Positions 1-10,183 are shown, counted from the stretch's first letter. The stretch: DNA of 33,076 bases from Chloroflexi bacterium B3_Chlor (GCA_005223035.1 NJBK01000037.1:1-33076), one strand, 5' to 3'. Numbers and translations: made by a program. The notes: generated by a model not told the origin, from the letters alone.

Positions 1-94
1 CATCGTTCTATCCCTCAAGCAGGAAACCTAATGTCAGCAGATTACCATACCTAGGCGGACACACCGGATGGCAACCCAGAACCCGCACCACGGT

Positions 95-185
95 GTCATT
101 CTGAGTAGCGAAGCGAGCCTGCCCTGAGCCCGCAGCATCCTGAGTAGGGCGAAGCCCGTATCGAAGGAGCGAAGGGCTCCTCGTC
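95..185. repeat. Imperfect interspersed-repeat-like sequence downstream of hypD
   Basis: Two imperfect copies of a CATYCTGAGTAG..CGAAGC unit lie at about 97-114 and 136-154, followed by a related GAAGGAGCGAAGGGCTCC segment that can fold on itself. Short intergenic repeats of this 'cattctgag...cgaagc' style are familiar from many environmental genomes, including Chloroflexota. It sits in the non-coding end of the window, just past the hypD stop. Only one locus is visible, so dispersal in the genome is inferred. Confidence 0.4.
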
Positions 186-213
186 AGCCTTTCGAACGCG
201 TGACAATGGCAGC

Positions 214-1308
214 CTATGAACGCTGTTCTCCAGCGTACAGATAGTAGGCGGCGCAGGTGCCCTCGCTGGAGACCATGCAAGGCCCGACGGGATGATGGGG
301 GGTGCACACCTTGCGGTAGAGCCCGCACTCAGGGGGAGTTCTCACCCCTCGGATAACATCGCCGCACAGGCATCCGGGCGCCTCCAGCGAAGGGCCTGGG
401 TCCACCTCGAAACGCTCTCGTGCATCGAAATGGCGATATCGTTGCCTCAGCTTGAGACCGCTCGCAGGCACTCTACCCATGCCCCTCCAGTCAGCGGCGC
501 ACACCTCAAAGACCCTGTACATGTGCTCCAGGGCCACCTGGTTGCCTTCGGGTCGAACGCTGCGCGAATACACGTTATCTACTCGGGGCTCCTCCGATTC
601 GATACTATCCACCAGGGTGTAGATACCTTGTAGGATGTCCAGCGGTTCGAAGCCGGCGATGACACAAGAGAGCCCGTAGTCGCGAGGGAGGAACTCCCAG
701 GCCTGGGAACCGATGACGGTGGTCACGTGGCCAGGGCCGACAATCCCATCCAGGCTTGACTCCCCCGAATTGAGGATCGCCCTCGTTGCTGGTGGGGTCA
801 GCTTGTGCATGGAGAGGATGTAGTAGTTGTCCACGCCTTCGGCTTCTGCCTGGAGGATGGAGGCAGCGATGGTAGGAGCGGTGGTCTCGAAGCCGATGCC
901 CAGGAAAACGACGGGGTGGTCTGGGTTGTCCTTGGCGATCTGCAGGGCGTCTAGCGTGGAATAGACCATGCGGACGTCTGCCCCTTCAGCCTTGGCCTTC
1001 TCCAGGCTGCTTCGACTGCCGGGGACCCGCAGCATGTCTCCAAAGGTAGTGACGATGACCTCCGGCTCGCTCGCCAGGGCTATGGCCCAGTCAAGATCGC
1101 CGTTACCTGTCACGCAGACGGGGCAGCCGGGGCCTGAGAGCATTCCTATGGTAGGGGGCAGAAGTTCGCGGATACCATGCTTGAAGATGGATACGGTGTG
1201 GGTGCCACAGAACTCCATGATGCGGACGGGGCGGGTGGAGCGGCCACGAATCTTATCCACCAGGGCCGCTGCCAGGGCGGGATCACGGAATTCATCAAGG
1301 TATTTCAT
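214..1308 (-). CDS. hypD: Hydrogenase maturation protein HypD
   Basis: HypD is the iron-sulfur scaffold protein that, with HypC, carries the Fe(CN)2CO unit during assembly of the [NiFe]-hydrogenase active site in the cytoplasm. The protein shows the family's FCGTHT motif near the start, the GPGCPVC motif, and a C-terminal cysteine-rich 4Fe-4S region (PGCLCGD, PPECGLYRKVC, GPCMV, GTCAAYY). I chose the start MKYLDEFRDP at 1308, giving 364 residues, the usual family length; an ATG at 1311 is equally possible. The frame stays open further upstream to 1401, but that part lies inside hypC and does not look like HypD. The 14-base overlap with hypC indicates translational coupling. No hydrogenase structural gene is in the window. 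Confidence 0.97.
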   Translation of the reverse strand: MKYLDEFRDPALAAALVDKIRGRSTRPVRIMEFCGTHTVSIFKHGIRELLPPTIGMLSGPGCPVCVTGNGDLDWAIALASEPEVIVTTFGDMLRVPGSRSSLEKAKAEGADVRMVYSTLDALQIAKDNPDHPVVFLGIGFETTAPTIAASILQAEAEGVDNYYILSMHKLTPPATRAILNSGESSLDGIVGPGHVTTVIGSQAWEFLPRDYGLSCVIAGFEPLDILQGIYTLVDSIESEEPRVDNVYSRSVRPEGNQVALEHMYRVFEVCAADWRGMGRVPASGLKLRQRYRHFDARERFEVDPGPSLEAPGCLCGDVIRGVRTPPECGLYRKVCTPHHPVGPCMVSSEGTCAAYYLYAGEQRS

Positions 1309-1534
1309 CATCCGCTTCCATGAGGTCGGATATCTGCCGAAATATCTCCAGGGTTTCGCGTGCCTCTTCTTCATCGAGAATGCCGATGGCGTACCCGGCA
1401 TGGACTATGACGTAGTCACCTACCTGGGCCTCCGGCGTCAGGTCCAGGCTGACCACGCGGCTCACGCCGCCCATCTCCACCTCGGCTCGAAGGTCCGTGA
1501 TCGATTTCACCCGGAGCGGCACAGCTACACACAT
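1295..1534 (-). CDS. hypC: Hydrogenase maturation chaperone HypC
   Basis: This 79-residue protein is a HypC/HupF chaperone. It begins MCVAVP, with the essential Cys2 that binds the iron centre together with HypD, and follows with the beta-barrel pattern of the family (GVSRVVSLDL, GDYVIVHAGYAIGILDEEEA). It carries the nascent Fe(CN)2CO group to the hydrogenase large subunit. It lies 13 bases after hypF and overlaps hypD, so hypF-hypC-hypD form one operon, the last genes of the long minus-strand run. Confidence 0.96.
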   Translation of the reverse strand: MCVAVPLRVKSITDLRAEVEMGGVSRVVSLDLTPEAQVGDYVIVHAGYAIGILDEEEARETLEIFRQISDLMEADDEIP

Positions 1535-1547
1535 GTTCCAGTCCTCG

Positions 1548-3854
1548 CTAGTCTACAGTCTGCGTCGTGGAATTGGCGATGATGGCCTGGCCGAGGGAGA
1601 CGCCGCCATCGTTGCAGGGCACCTGGTTGTGAGTCAGAACCTCGAACCCGGCCTGGTGCAGGACGTCGAAGCTCTTCGTCAATAGTAGGCGGTTCTGAAA
1701 GCAACCACCGCTCAGGGCCACCCGGTCGAGGCCGGTGTCCGCGGCAATCAGCCGACACATGTCGACCGTGATCTGAGCGATAGTGTTGTGGAACTTCAGG
1801 GCGATGGCGGCCGGAGAGAGTTGGGCTCGCAGGTCGTCCAGGAGCCCTCGCCAGATCTCAGACAACTGAACGACTTTGATCCCATCTCGTTCGACGAGAG
1901 AGAAGGGATAGCTTGCCCCCTCATCGTCGCCGGCAGCTATCATCTCCAATTGGATGGCCGCCTGGGCCTCGTAGGTGGCCGGTCCGTGGAAGCCAAGAAG
2001 GGCTGACACCGCATCGAAGAAGCGGCCACAACTGGAGGTCAACGGCGTGTTGATGCCTTTCTCAATCTGCTGCTTGATGACGTCGAGCTCCAGTTCGTCC
2101 ATCTCTCCGAGGAAGGGGAGGGCGGCGCTCAACCCTTCTTCACCCAGCAGGGAGTAGACATGGCCGATGGCCATCCGGTAGGGCTTGTGGATGGCTGCCT
2201 CCCCACCCGGCAAAGGAACATAGTCGAAGTGGCCCACCCTGCGAAAGCTCTGATAGTCCGCCACCAGGAACTCCCCGCCCCAGATGTGACCGTCAGTGCC
2301 ATAGCCGGTGCCGTCCAGGGCCACACCGATTACCTCGGCGTCCACTCCGTTGTCCACCATGCAACTCACAATGTGGGCGTGATGATGTTGCACGGAGACC
2401 AGCCGCCGAGGCGGGCCCAGGCTGAGGGCATATCTGGTGGCCAGATAATCGGGATGCATGTCGTGGGCGATGATCTCCGGCTCCAGGCGAAAGAGGCGCC
2501 TGTAAAGCTCGATGGTGGTCTCGAAGTGTTCCAAGGTCTCGAGGTTTTCCATGTCCCCGATGTGTTGACTGAGGAAAGCGTATTCGTCCCTGGTGATACA
2601 GAAGGTATTCTTCAACTCTGTTCCGCAGGCCAGTATGCGCTGGGCCTTGAAGGGCAGGCGGACGGGGAAGGGAGCATAACCCCTGGATCGACGGAGCGGC
2701 TGAGCCTTCCCCTCTACGAACATCCACACGCTGTCATCGTATCGGGCGTAGATTCGGCGGTTGTGAAGCAGGAAACAGTCGGCGATGTCTCGGAGCCGGG
2801 CAAGAGCCTCGTCGTTCTTGGTGGCGATGGGCTCTTCGCTGATGTTGCCACTGGTCATTACCAGTGGCGTGCCCATTTCTCTTAGGAGCACGTGATGCAG
2901 GGGTGTGTAGGGAAGCATCGCCCCCAGGTACCTGTTGCCAGGCGCCACCAGACGCGAGACGGTGGAGTCATCCTTCCAAGGCAGGAGCGCGACAGGGCAT
3001 TGAGGGGAGGACAACAGTTCCTGTTCCTCTCTTGACACCAGGCAGTGGGACTTGATCTCCTCCATGGTGGCCATCATCACCGCCATGGGCTTGGCCGGTC
3101 TCCGTTTCCGCTGGCGCAGGCGCCGAACCGCTTCCTCGTTGGTGGCATCGCAGGCCAGATGAAACCCGCCCAGACCTTTGATAGCCAGAATCTTGCCCTC
3201 ACTCAGTAGTTGGACTGCCGCGGAGATCTCATCCTCCACAGCCATTTTCGCACCGTCCGTCAAGGTGAGCTGAGGGCCACAGACGGGGCAGGCGTTGGGT
3301 TGGGCGTGGAAGCGACGGTCCAGCGGGTTGTCGTACTCCGCCTGACAATCGGGACACATGACGAAATCGCGCATGGTTGTCTGGGGGCGATCGTAGGGAA
3401 TGTCCTGGATGATGGTGAAACGGGGACCGCAGTTGGTGCAGTTGGTGAAGGGGTACCGGTAGCGCCTATCTTGCGGATCGAGAAGCTCCGCTAGGCAGTC
3501 CTTGCAGGTGGCGATGTCAGGGGAGATCAACTGGTATTTCCCCTCCTGTGCCACGCTACGGCGTATCTCGAACTGTTGGTAACCATTTGGGGAGTGGTCG
3601 CTCGCGGTGAGGCTTTCAATGCGGGCCAGAGGAGGCGCCTCTGCCTTCAAGTCTGCGAGGAACTGCACAAGGGCTTGTGAAGGTCCCTCTACTTCGATGT
3701 CCACCCCGGAAGAGGTATTGCAGACCCACCCACCCAGGCCATGGCTGTGGGCCAATTGATGGACGAAGGGGCGGAATCCCACCCCCTGCACCACTCCCGT
3801 TACGTGGATCTTCTTCAGAGAGAGAGGTCCTTCCGGATTCAAGTATTCATCCAC
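1548..3854 (-). CDS. hypF: Carbamoyltransferase HypF
   Basis: HypF turns carbamoyl phosphate into the thiocarboxamide on HypE that becomes the cyanide ligands of [NiFe] hydrogenase. All domains are present in order: an N-terminal acylphosphatase-like domain (GVVQGVGFRPFV, about residues 15-100), two zinc-finger modules (CKDC, CTNCGPRFT, CPDC, CPVCG; about 115-195), a YrdC-like domain (about 205-385, with KGLGGFHLACD) and a Kae1-like domain (HHHAHI, ALDGTGYG, LSGGCFQNRLL). At 768 residues it is full length. The start at 3854 precedes the acylphosphatase domain by about 15 residues. HypA, HypB and HypE are not in the window. Confidence 0.97.
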   Translation of the reverse strand: MDEYLNPEGPLSLKKIHVTGVVQGVGFRPFVHQLAHSHGLGGWVCNTSSGVDIEVEGPSQALVQFLADLKAEAPPLARIESLTASDHSPNGYQQFEIRRSVAQEGKYQLISPDIATCKDCLAELLDPQDRRYRYPFTNCTNCGPRFTIIQDIPYDRPQTTMRDFVMCPDCQAEYDNPLDRRFHAQPNACPVCGPQLTLTDGAKMAVEDEISAAVQLLSEGKILAIKGLGGFHLACDATNEEAVRRLRQRKRRPAKPMAVMMATMEEIKSHCLVSREEQELLSSPQCPVALLPWKDDSTVSRLVAPGNRYLGAMLPYTPLHHVLLREMGTPLVMTSGNISEEPIATKNDEALARLRDIADCFLLHNRRIYARYDDSVWMFVEGKAQPLRRSRGYAPFPVRLPFKAQRILACGTELKNTFCITRDEYAFLSQHIGDMENLETLEHFETTIELYRRLFRLEPEIIAHDMHPDYLATRYALSLGPPRRLVSVQHHHAHIVSCMVDNGVDAEVIGVALDGTGYGTDGHIWGGEFLVADYQSFRRVGHFDYVPLPGGEAAIHKPYRMAIGHVYSLLGEEGLSAALPFLGEMDELELDVIKQQIEKGINTPLTSSCGRFFDAVSALLGFHGPATYEAQAAIQLEMIAAGDDEGASYPFSLVERDGIKVVQLSEIWRGLLDDLRAQLSPAAIALKFHNTIAQITVDMCRLIAADTGLDRVALSGGCFQNRLLLTKSFDVLHQAGFEVLTHNQVPCNDGGVSLGQAIIANSTTQTVD

Positions 3855-3882
3855 TTCTGAGCTGTCTATACCGGCAGGGTGT

Positions 3883-4521
3883 TCAGGGACTCCTTGGCTT
3901 GGCGACGATGAGCTTGAAGATGCCTTGTGCGGACAGGTCTTCTACTCGCTGTATCTGCAGTCCCGCCTTTGTGAGGTTCTGCACGGTGCGGCGGTTGATG
4001 TTGGCCCCCATCATCCTTACCACCAAGGGATTGGCAACGTCCATGAAGCGGCCCAGCGGTTCACTCCTGGCCCGCATGTGCTCCAGCAGCCTGATCTGGC
4101 CCTCTGGCCTGCACACGCGACCGAGTTCCTTCAATCCGATGACAGGATCAGGTACCGAGCAGAATACGAAGGCCGCGATCACTGTGTCGAACATATCGGG
4201 CGGGAAAGCGAGCGCTTGAGCATCCATCTGGCGAAGGTCAACGTCCAAACCCAGCACTTTCGCGAGCCTTCGCGCCCTGGATAGCATCCTTTCACTGAGG
4301 TCAATGGCCGTGACGTGGACACCATCAGGGTAGTAGGGCATGTTCTTCCCTGTGCCGACGCCTACCTCCAGCACCTCCGGCCCTTTCACGCCGGCCCACA
4401 GGCGCGTGCGCCAGGAGGCATAGAAAAGGCGCTCAATGGGCTGTTCCATGAGGTCGTACGCGCCAGCTATACGGTCATACCGCTTCTTGGTCCTGGCCGT
4501 AAGCTCAGCGTCTATGCCCAT
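3883..4521 (-). CDS. Class I SAM-dependent methyltransferase (UbiE/PmtA-like)
   Basis: This 212-residue protein is a Rossmann-fold methyltransferase. The SAM-binding motif I is EVLEVGVGTGKN (about residues 50-61), followed by AIDLSERML (motif II acidic residue) and the Methyltransf_11-type segment FDTVIAAFVFCSVPDP and LLEHMRA. The pattern is closest to UbiE/MenG and bacterial phosphatidylethanolamine N-methyltransferases; its substrate cannot be told from sequence. Its ATG follows directly after the TGA of the upstream cytochrome gene, and hypF starts 28 bases after its stop, so it is co-transcribed. Confidence 0.85.
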   Translation of the reverse strand: MGIDAELTARTKKRYDRIAGAYDLMEQPIERLFYASWRTRLWAGVKGPEVLEVGVGTGKNMPYYPDGVHVTAIDLSERMLSRARRLAKVLGLDVDLRQMDAQALAFPPDMFDTVIAAFVFCSVPDPVIGLKELGRVCRPEGQIRLLEHMRARSEPLGRFMDVANPLVVRMMGANINRRTVQNLTKAGLQIQRVEDLSAQGIFKLIVAKPRSP

Positions 4522-5046
4522 TCAGTGCTCGCCATCCAGCGTTCTAAGGAATTCCAGTAAGTCGTCCAGATCTTGGTCTGACATGTGCCAGCGGGGCATA
4601 GTCAGGTCCAGCGGTTCGCCTGCCGGGTTCACCCCCAGCGTAATGGCGCTTCTTATCAACTGCTCGGTGTATGGCGGGTGTTCCTCCCCTTCCTCATGTT
4701 CCTCTTCAAGGAGATGGTGATATCGTATGTCGCCCGGGACCTCAGTGCCCATCATCACCGGCGCACCTCCACGACCGTCGGCTCCATGACACGTAGCACA
4801 GTTTCCTCCACGCATGGAGAGCCACATCGGCCCACCCTCGAAGGGGATGCGCTCCCCTCGTTCGTTCCTACCCGTGAAATAGATGCGCTGGCCGTTGGAC
4901 ACATGCCCTTGAGGCTCAGCGCCCTCTGTGCTTGGTCTTGTCACCAGATATCCCCCGAACACGAGAGCAACGCAGCACACTAGCGCTAGTCCTACCAGCA
5001 CCGCAGCGACGATCACCGCGACCCAACCAACTCGCGAATTCATCAT
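4522..5046 (-). CDS. Membrane-anchored mono-heme c-type cytochrome
   Basis: The protein has a single N-terminal membrane segment (about residues 8-33, VAVIVAAVLVGLALV...) that anchors a periplasmic or extracytoplasmic domain. The heme c site is C83-A-T-C86-H87 in the sequence GGNCATCHGADGRGG; a candidate sixth ligand is a Met in LTMPRWHMSDQDLDDL near the C-terminus, which resembles the last helix of class I cytochromes. An acidic, His-containing insert (HHLLEEEHEEGEEH, about 120-133) lies between them. It probably carries electrons at the membrane surface. Three genes upstream is the selenoprotein-like glutaredoxin block; the methyltransferase follows without a gap. Confidence 0.88.
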   Translation of the reverse strand: MMNSRVGWVAVIVAAVLVGLALVCCVALVFGGYLVTRPSTEGAEPQGHVSNGQRIYFTGRNERGERIPFEGGPMWLSMRGGNCATCHGADGRGGAPVMMGTEVPGDIRYHHLLEEEHEEGEEHPPYTEQLIRSAITLGVNPAGEPLDLTMPRWHMSDQDLDDLLEFLRTLDGEH

Positions 5047-5068
5047 TCACCCCCTTCGAGACGCGGTA

Positions 5069-5491
5069 TCAGTCGCCCTCCAGATCGTGGCCGCACTCCG
5101 GACAATGGCGCCAATCGCCAGCAATGGGCTTTCCACACTCGGGGCACTCCCCAGGCGCTGCCGGAGCCCCGCTGGGAGGTCGGCTGGCCGCACGAGCCAG
5201 CCAGACTATACCCAGGATTAGCAGCACTAGCAAGCCCAGCGGGAACAGCATGGCCGGCAATATGAACAGCCAACCGAAGATGCCCCCGTAGAAGCCGCCG
5301 GGAGACCTTCCTGTGCCACCGCAGAAGGGGCACCACCCTGAGGACGACTCTCCTCCCATCATGCCTGGTCCCATCATCCCCCAGGCACCGTATCCTCCGA
5401 AGAGGAAAGGTAACACCGTGATGCCCACCAGGAAGATGACCAATACTATCGCGGCGAAAACGCCTATTTGTGTCCAATTGATCTTATTCAT
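5069..5491 (-). CDS. Two-helix membrane protein with C-terminal zinc ribbon
   Basis: This 140-residue protein has a first membrane segment at about residues 9-32, a Gly/Met-rich stretch with GMMGPGMMGG and a CPFC pair, a second membrane segment at about 70-98, and a C-terminal zinc ribbon with two CxxC knuckles (CPECGKPIAGDWRHCPECG). The Met-rich loop could bind Cu(I), which would fit the neighbouring YHS and CopB-type genes, but this is inference. A clear AAGGAG ribosome site lies 8 bases before the ATG at 5491, and the ATG overlaps the stop of a small upstream frame. No named family recognised. Confidence 0.75.
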   Translation of the reverse strand: MNKINWTQIGVFAAIVLVIFLVGITVLPFLFGGYGAWGMMGPGMMGGESSSGWCPFCGGTGRSPGGFYGGIFGWLFILPAMLFPLGLLVLLILGIVWLARAASRPPSGAPAAPGECPECGKPIAGDWRHCPECGHDLEGD

Positions 5492-5637
5492 CCCGTCTTT
5501 CTCCTTTCAATGCACTCAGCAACAACTGCCGCCACCATCCGAGCGAGACCGGGCGGCAAGAGATAACAGACCCTGGCAGAAGGCGTCTCCATGGCCTTCC
5601 GGTCGTACGTCCCCACGATGGACGGGACCTCAGTCAT
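5488..5637 (-). CDS. Possible small coupled gene, 49 residues, function unknown
   Basis: The frame begins ATG inside the last codons of the YHS gene (ATGACTGA overlap) and ends in an ATGA overlap with the next gene. This double overlap, rather than any homology, is the reason to list it. The product has a short hydrophobic stretch (LARMVAAVVAECIE) and two Cys and matches no family I know. It may equally be an untranslated 140-base spacer. Confidence 0.35.
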   Translation of the reverse strand: MTEVPSIVGTYDRKAMETPSARVCYLLPPGLARMVAAVVAECIERRKTG

Positions 5638-5791
5638 CGCCCTCTTGCTTCCTGAGATACTTCTCAGGATCTTTCTCGAAGGCTGCTTTACACTCTGGAG
5701 CACGGAAGTAGTAGGTCTGGCCCTTGTATTCAGTCTTGGCAGGGGCCTTGTCCTTGTCAACCTCCATTTCACACACTGGGTCCTTGGCCAT
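5630..5791 (-). CDS. YHS-domain protein, 53 residues
   Basis: The protein reads MAKDPVCEMEVDKDKAPAKT, then EYKGQTYYFRAPECKAAFEKDP and EKYLRKQEGDD, a complete YHS domain. The two conserved cysteines are C7 (DPVC) and C34 (PECK), the usual metal-binding pair; the YYF and FEKDPEKYL motifs are also canonical. Free-standing YHS proteins and YHS domains fused to copper ATPases bind Cu or related metals. A strong GAGGTGG ribosome site precedes the ATG. It belongs to the metal-handling group with the CopB-type ATPase and a second YHS-like peptide at 10184-10324. Confidence 0.9.
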   Translation of the reverse strand: MAKDPVCEMEVDKDKAPAKTEYKGQTYYFRAPECKAAFEKDPEKYLRKQEGDD

Positions 5792-5808
5792 TCCACCTCA
5801 CCTCTTTC

Positions 5809-5814
5809 ATTATA
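5809..5814 (-). promoter_or_regulatory. Possible -10 box upstream of the YHS gene
   Basis: A perfect TATAAT lies 17 bases before the YHS start codon, in the 58-base gap after the glutaredoxin stop. No convincing -35 is found 17 bases upstream, and there would be almost no leader. It may give an internal promoter, but the support is weak. Confidence 0.25.
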
Positions 5815-5849
5815 CAACAAGTTGAATAGGCGGTGGCGCCGATCTTCCG

Positions 5850-6086
5850 CTAGGCTTCCAACAACTCCTCGAACTTCGCAAGGTCGAAGCCGATTACCAC
5901 TTCTCCGTCGATCACTGTCACCGGGGAAGTCATGTACCCCAACTCGTCCAACTCTGCCAGGGCTTCCTCATCTATGGTGATGTCTCGATCCACGAAGTCG
6001 AGGCCTCTCTGTGAAAGGAACTCTTTCACCCTCTGACAGAACATTCAACCCGGTTGGCTATATACAATGATAGTCTTCTCACTCAT
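5850..6086 (-). CDS. Glutaredoxin-like selenoprotein (in-frame UGA at catalytic Cys)
   Basis: Read through one UGA (6045-6047, codon 14), this is a complete 78-residue glutaredoxin: MSEKTIIVYSQPG-U-MFCQRV, then KEFLSQRGLDFVDRD, the cis-Pro segment YMTSPVTVIDGEVVIGFD and a C-terminal helix. The UGA takes the place of the first Cys of the CxxC redox motif (U14, C17). The glutaredoxin-PDZ protein in this same window has PTCGYCHQVKQYLSQRG at the aligned position. The start at 6086 has a GGAGG ribosome site 6 bases away, while the internal ATG at 6044 directly after the UGA has none and would delete the first strand and half the active site. A stem-loop follows the UGA. Other genes here end in TGA, so UGA is normally a stop. 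Confidence 0.85.
6011..6029 (-). promoter_or_regulatory. Candidate bacterial SECIS stem-loop in the glutaredoxin gene
   Basis: On the coding strand GTGAAAG and CTTTCAC form a perfect 7-bp stem around a 5-base loop, AGTTC. It begins 15 bases after the UGA, so the loop starts 22 bases downstream, and a G is the second loop base. Known bacterial SECIS elements lie in this distance range and usually have a G in the first two loop positions. The match is by eye and was not folded. Confidence 0.6.
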
Positions 6087-6277
6087 CGCTTCCCTCCCCA
6101 TGTTCAAAGAAGACATGCGCCAGTGACACGGACTGCGTCCATGAGGCCCGACCTCAGGCGGTGTTGAGCCGGGGCTCACTTGCTGTTCGCTTGTGGCCCG
6201 AGTGGTCCGCAACGTCCCTCAAGGCCGAGGGAGGCACGGCGCAAGCGGCCGCCACCTGCGCCATGGCAAACAGCTGC

Positions 6278-7072
6278 CTACGGTCCATACGTCTCCGCCA
6301 GATACTCCACCAAGGCTTGCGCTTCGTCGTCGGCCAAGTGGGCTCCATACTTCCTCATGAGGTCTACCACGGTTTCCCACTGGTCGCGGGTATGGGGATG
6401 ATCCACACGGTGAAGCCCGTGACAGGCCGTGCAGCGCTCTTGCAGTAGTTGTGGGCCACTCGCAATGGGCGGTGCAGTAGGACTCTGGACTACGGATGGT
6501 GTCGTCCCGGCCCACGTCGGAGTGACGCTAAGTTGCTCGGCCGGTGTGGCATCAACCGCGGTAGCGGTAGGGCTGAGAACCCCAGCGGGTGTTGTCTCCA
6601 CGCCCGGCACAGTGGGACTGACCGTCTGTGTCGGCGCTATCTCGATCAAGGGTGGGCTGGCAACCTGGAGCAAGAACCCAAAGTACCAGAGGGCACTGGC
6701 CACAAAGCAGCCCAGTACAGAAAAGCCAGCTATCGCACCCAGAATCCGTACGTATCTCAAGTAGCCGGGAAAGCGCCGAGCGATGATTGCCTTCAGAAGC
6801 ATGGCCACGGCCGCCAAGGTCCCCAAGGCCGCGTGCAATGGGACGCGCAGTGGGTAGACTCGGAAAGGGGCATGAACGACACAGATTACGGCGATGGCAA
6901 TCGTAAGAATCAGTGTGGCATCACCACCTCTGCGATGCCACGCCCTCAATCGCTGGCGCGGGAAAGGAAGCAGCTTGAGAGACCCGGCCACCTGAAGCAT
7001 AGTCGCCGCTTGGGCAATAGCCATCAGCAGCACCACCGTCGTGAGGATTGACTTCGCCATCAGTACGGACAT
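6278..7072 (-). CDS. Polytopic membrane protein with C-terminal cytochrome c domain
   Basis: The first 150 residues hold about four membrane helices (near 5-25, 50-70, 78-98, 108-135) with His residues at the helix ends (WHRR, VVHAPFRVY, PLHAAL) that could bind b-heme; this part was not matched to a named family. A 60-residue Thr/Pro/Ala-rich linker follows, then a compact heme c domain with C214-T-A-C217-H218 and a terminal helix (ADDEAQALVEYLAETYG), like the c-domains that close with a 'VVxYL' helix. It likely links quinol or b-heme oxidation to periplasmic electron acceptors. The start may be the ATG at 7072 or the next one at 7057. Confidence 0.8.
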   Translation of the reverse strand: MSVLMAKSILTTVVLLMAIAQAATMLQVAGSLKLLPFPRQRLRAWHRRGGDATLILTIAIAVICVVHAPFRVYPLRVPLHAALGTLAAVAMLLKAIIARRFPGYLRYVRILGAIAGFSVLGCFVASALWYFGFLLQVASPPLIEIAPTQTVSPTVPGVETTPAGVLSPTATAVDATPAEQLSVTPTWAGTTPSVVQSPTAPPIASGPQLLQERCTACHGLHRVDHPHTRDQWETVVDLMRKYGAHLADDEAQALVEYLAETYGP

Positions 7073-7193
7073 CTACACGCGTCCTTTCCGGAAGCGGACC
7101 AACCGTCGTCCTGCCCCCAAGGCTGATATCTGTGCCACCATCGTGCCCGAGCCCATCCGGGTGAAACGCACAGCTTGGCCCGGCAGCGGGCGG

Positions 7194-9437
<2,244 letters not shown>

Positions 9438-9543
9438 GTCTAACCTCCATCCACTGATCTCGGAGCAAAGCGATAGCGGTGGGTTGTGTACTGGGAAGAG
9501 GTCTCTCGTCCCTCCACGTCAGATCATCGGGTGATTGGCTCAG

Positions 9544-10035
9544 CTACTGCAGCCACGGAAGATTCTTTGCCACCAGCTTGTACCACCACCTACCTAGACC
9601 AACCCATTGACCTGCTCTTACCATGGCCAGGCCAACCAGGACGAACGCATAGATGATGTGCTCATCCATTATTGGATTGTTCGCTGGAGGCAAGCGTGAC
9701 GACCACAGCAGAAGGACGAACAGAGCACCAGCGTAGCCAGCGATCTGTACCCCTATCCCTAATACTAGGGCCACACCCAGACCTACGAGGCCCAGCATGA
9801 ACAACCAGTCCAGGACAGGGTTTCCGGCCATGCTTTGATAAAGGCCAGCGAGTGGGCCACTTGTGGCATTCGCCAGGAAGCCTGCAGTCGGAGAGCCTCC
9901 TGCCAGCCACCCGGCTTCGGGCTTGGTAGCGAACCCGAGTCCGAACAGCTTATCCAGGAAAGCCCATAGGAAAAGCCATCCCATCCCTATCCTCAAGGCA
10001 GCCCAAATGTACCTTATCTTGTCGCTTTTCACCAT
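9544..10035 (-). CDS. DoxX-family membrane protein
   Basis: The protein has about four membrane helices and the DoxX/DoxD pattern: an N-terminal RIGMGWLFLWAFLDKLFGLGF helix, a long extracytoplasmic loop (KPEAGWLAGGSPTAGFL), GLVGLGVALVLGIGVQIAGYAG, and LPPANNPIMDEHIIYAFVLVGLA with the conserved NNPxxDEH-like motif. DoxD-type members are small subunits of thiosulfate:quinone oxidoreductase; DoxX members elsewhere act in redox homeostasis. The role here is unknown. Start choice: GGAGG is followed by ATG, ATG and GTG at 1, 4 and 7 bases; the ATG at 10035 or the GTG at 10032 is more likely than the upstream frame start at 10056. Confidence 0.85.
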   Translation of the reverse strand: MVKSDKIRYIWAALRIGMGWLFLWAFLDKLFGLGFATKPEAGWLAGGSPTAGFLANATSGPLAGLYQSMAGNPVLDWLFMLGLVGLGVALVLGIGVQIAGYAGALFVLLLWSSRLPPANNPIMDEHIIYAFVLVGLAMVRAGQWVGLGRWWYKLVAKNLPWLQ

Positions 10036-10183
10036 CATTCCTCCCTTTTGTTTCATTCATTTGCCCCATAGGCTATGGCCGGTGCAAGGGTCTTGCCCTC
10101 GGCAGGCCGAGCGGGAGTCGCGCATCTTCTTACTCGTCACACATCCCTCTCGAGTTGCGCACAGCCAATGCGCCACCGGGGCC

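Noticed and set aside
968-1582. Plus-strand frame across hypD and hypC
   Set aside because: Antisense shadow of two clear hyp genes; no ribosome site or domain.
5850-6044. Shortened glutaredoxin starting at the ATG after the UGA
   Set aside because: It would lack the first strand and the first active-site residue and has no ribosome site, whereas the longer frame has both.
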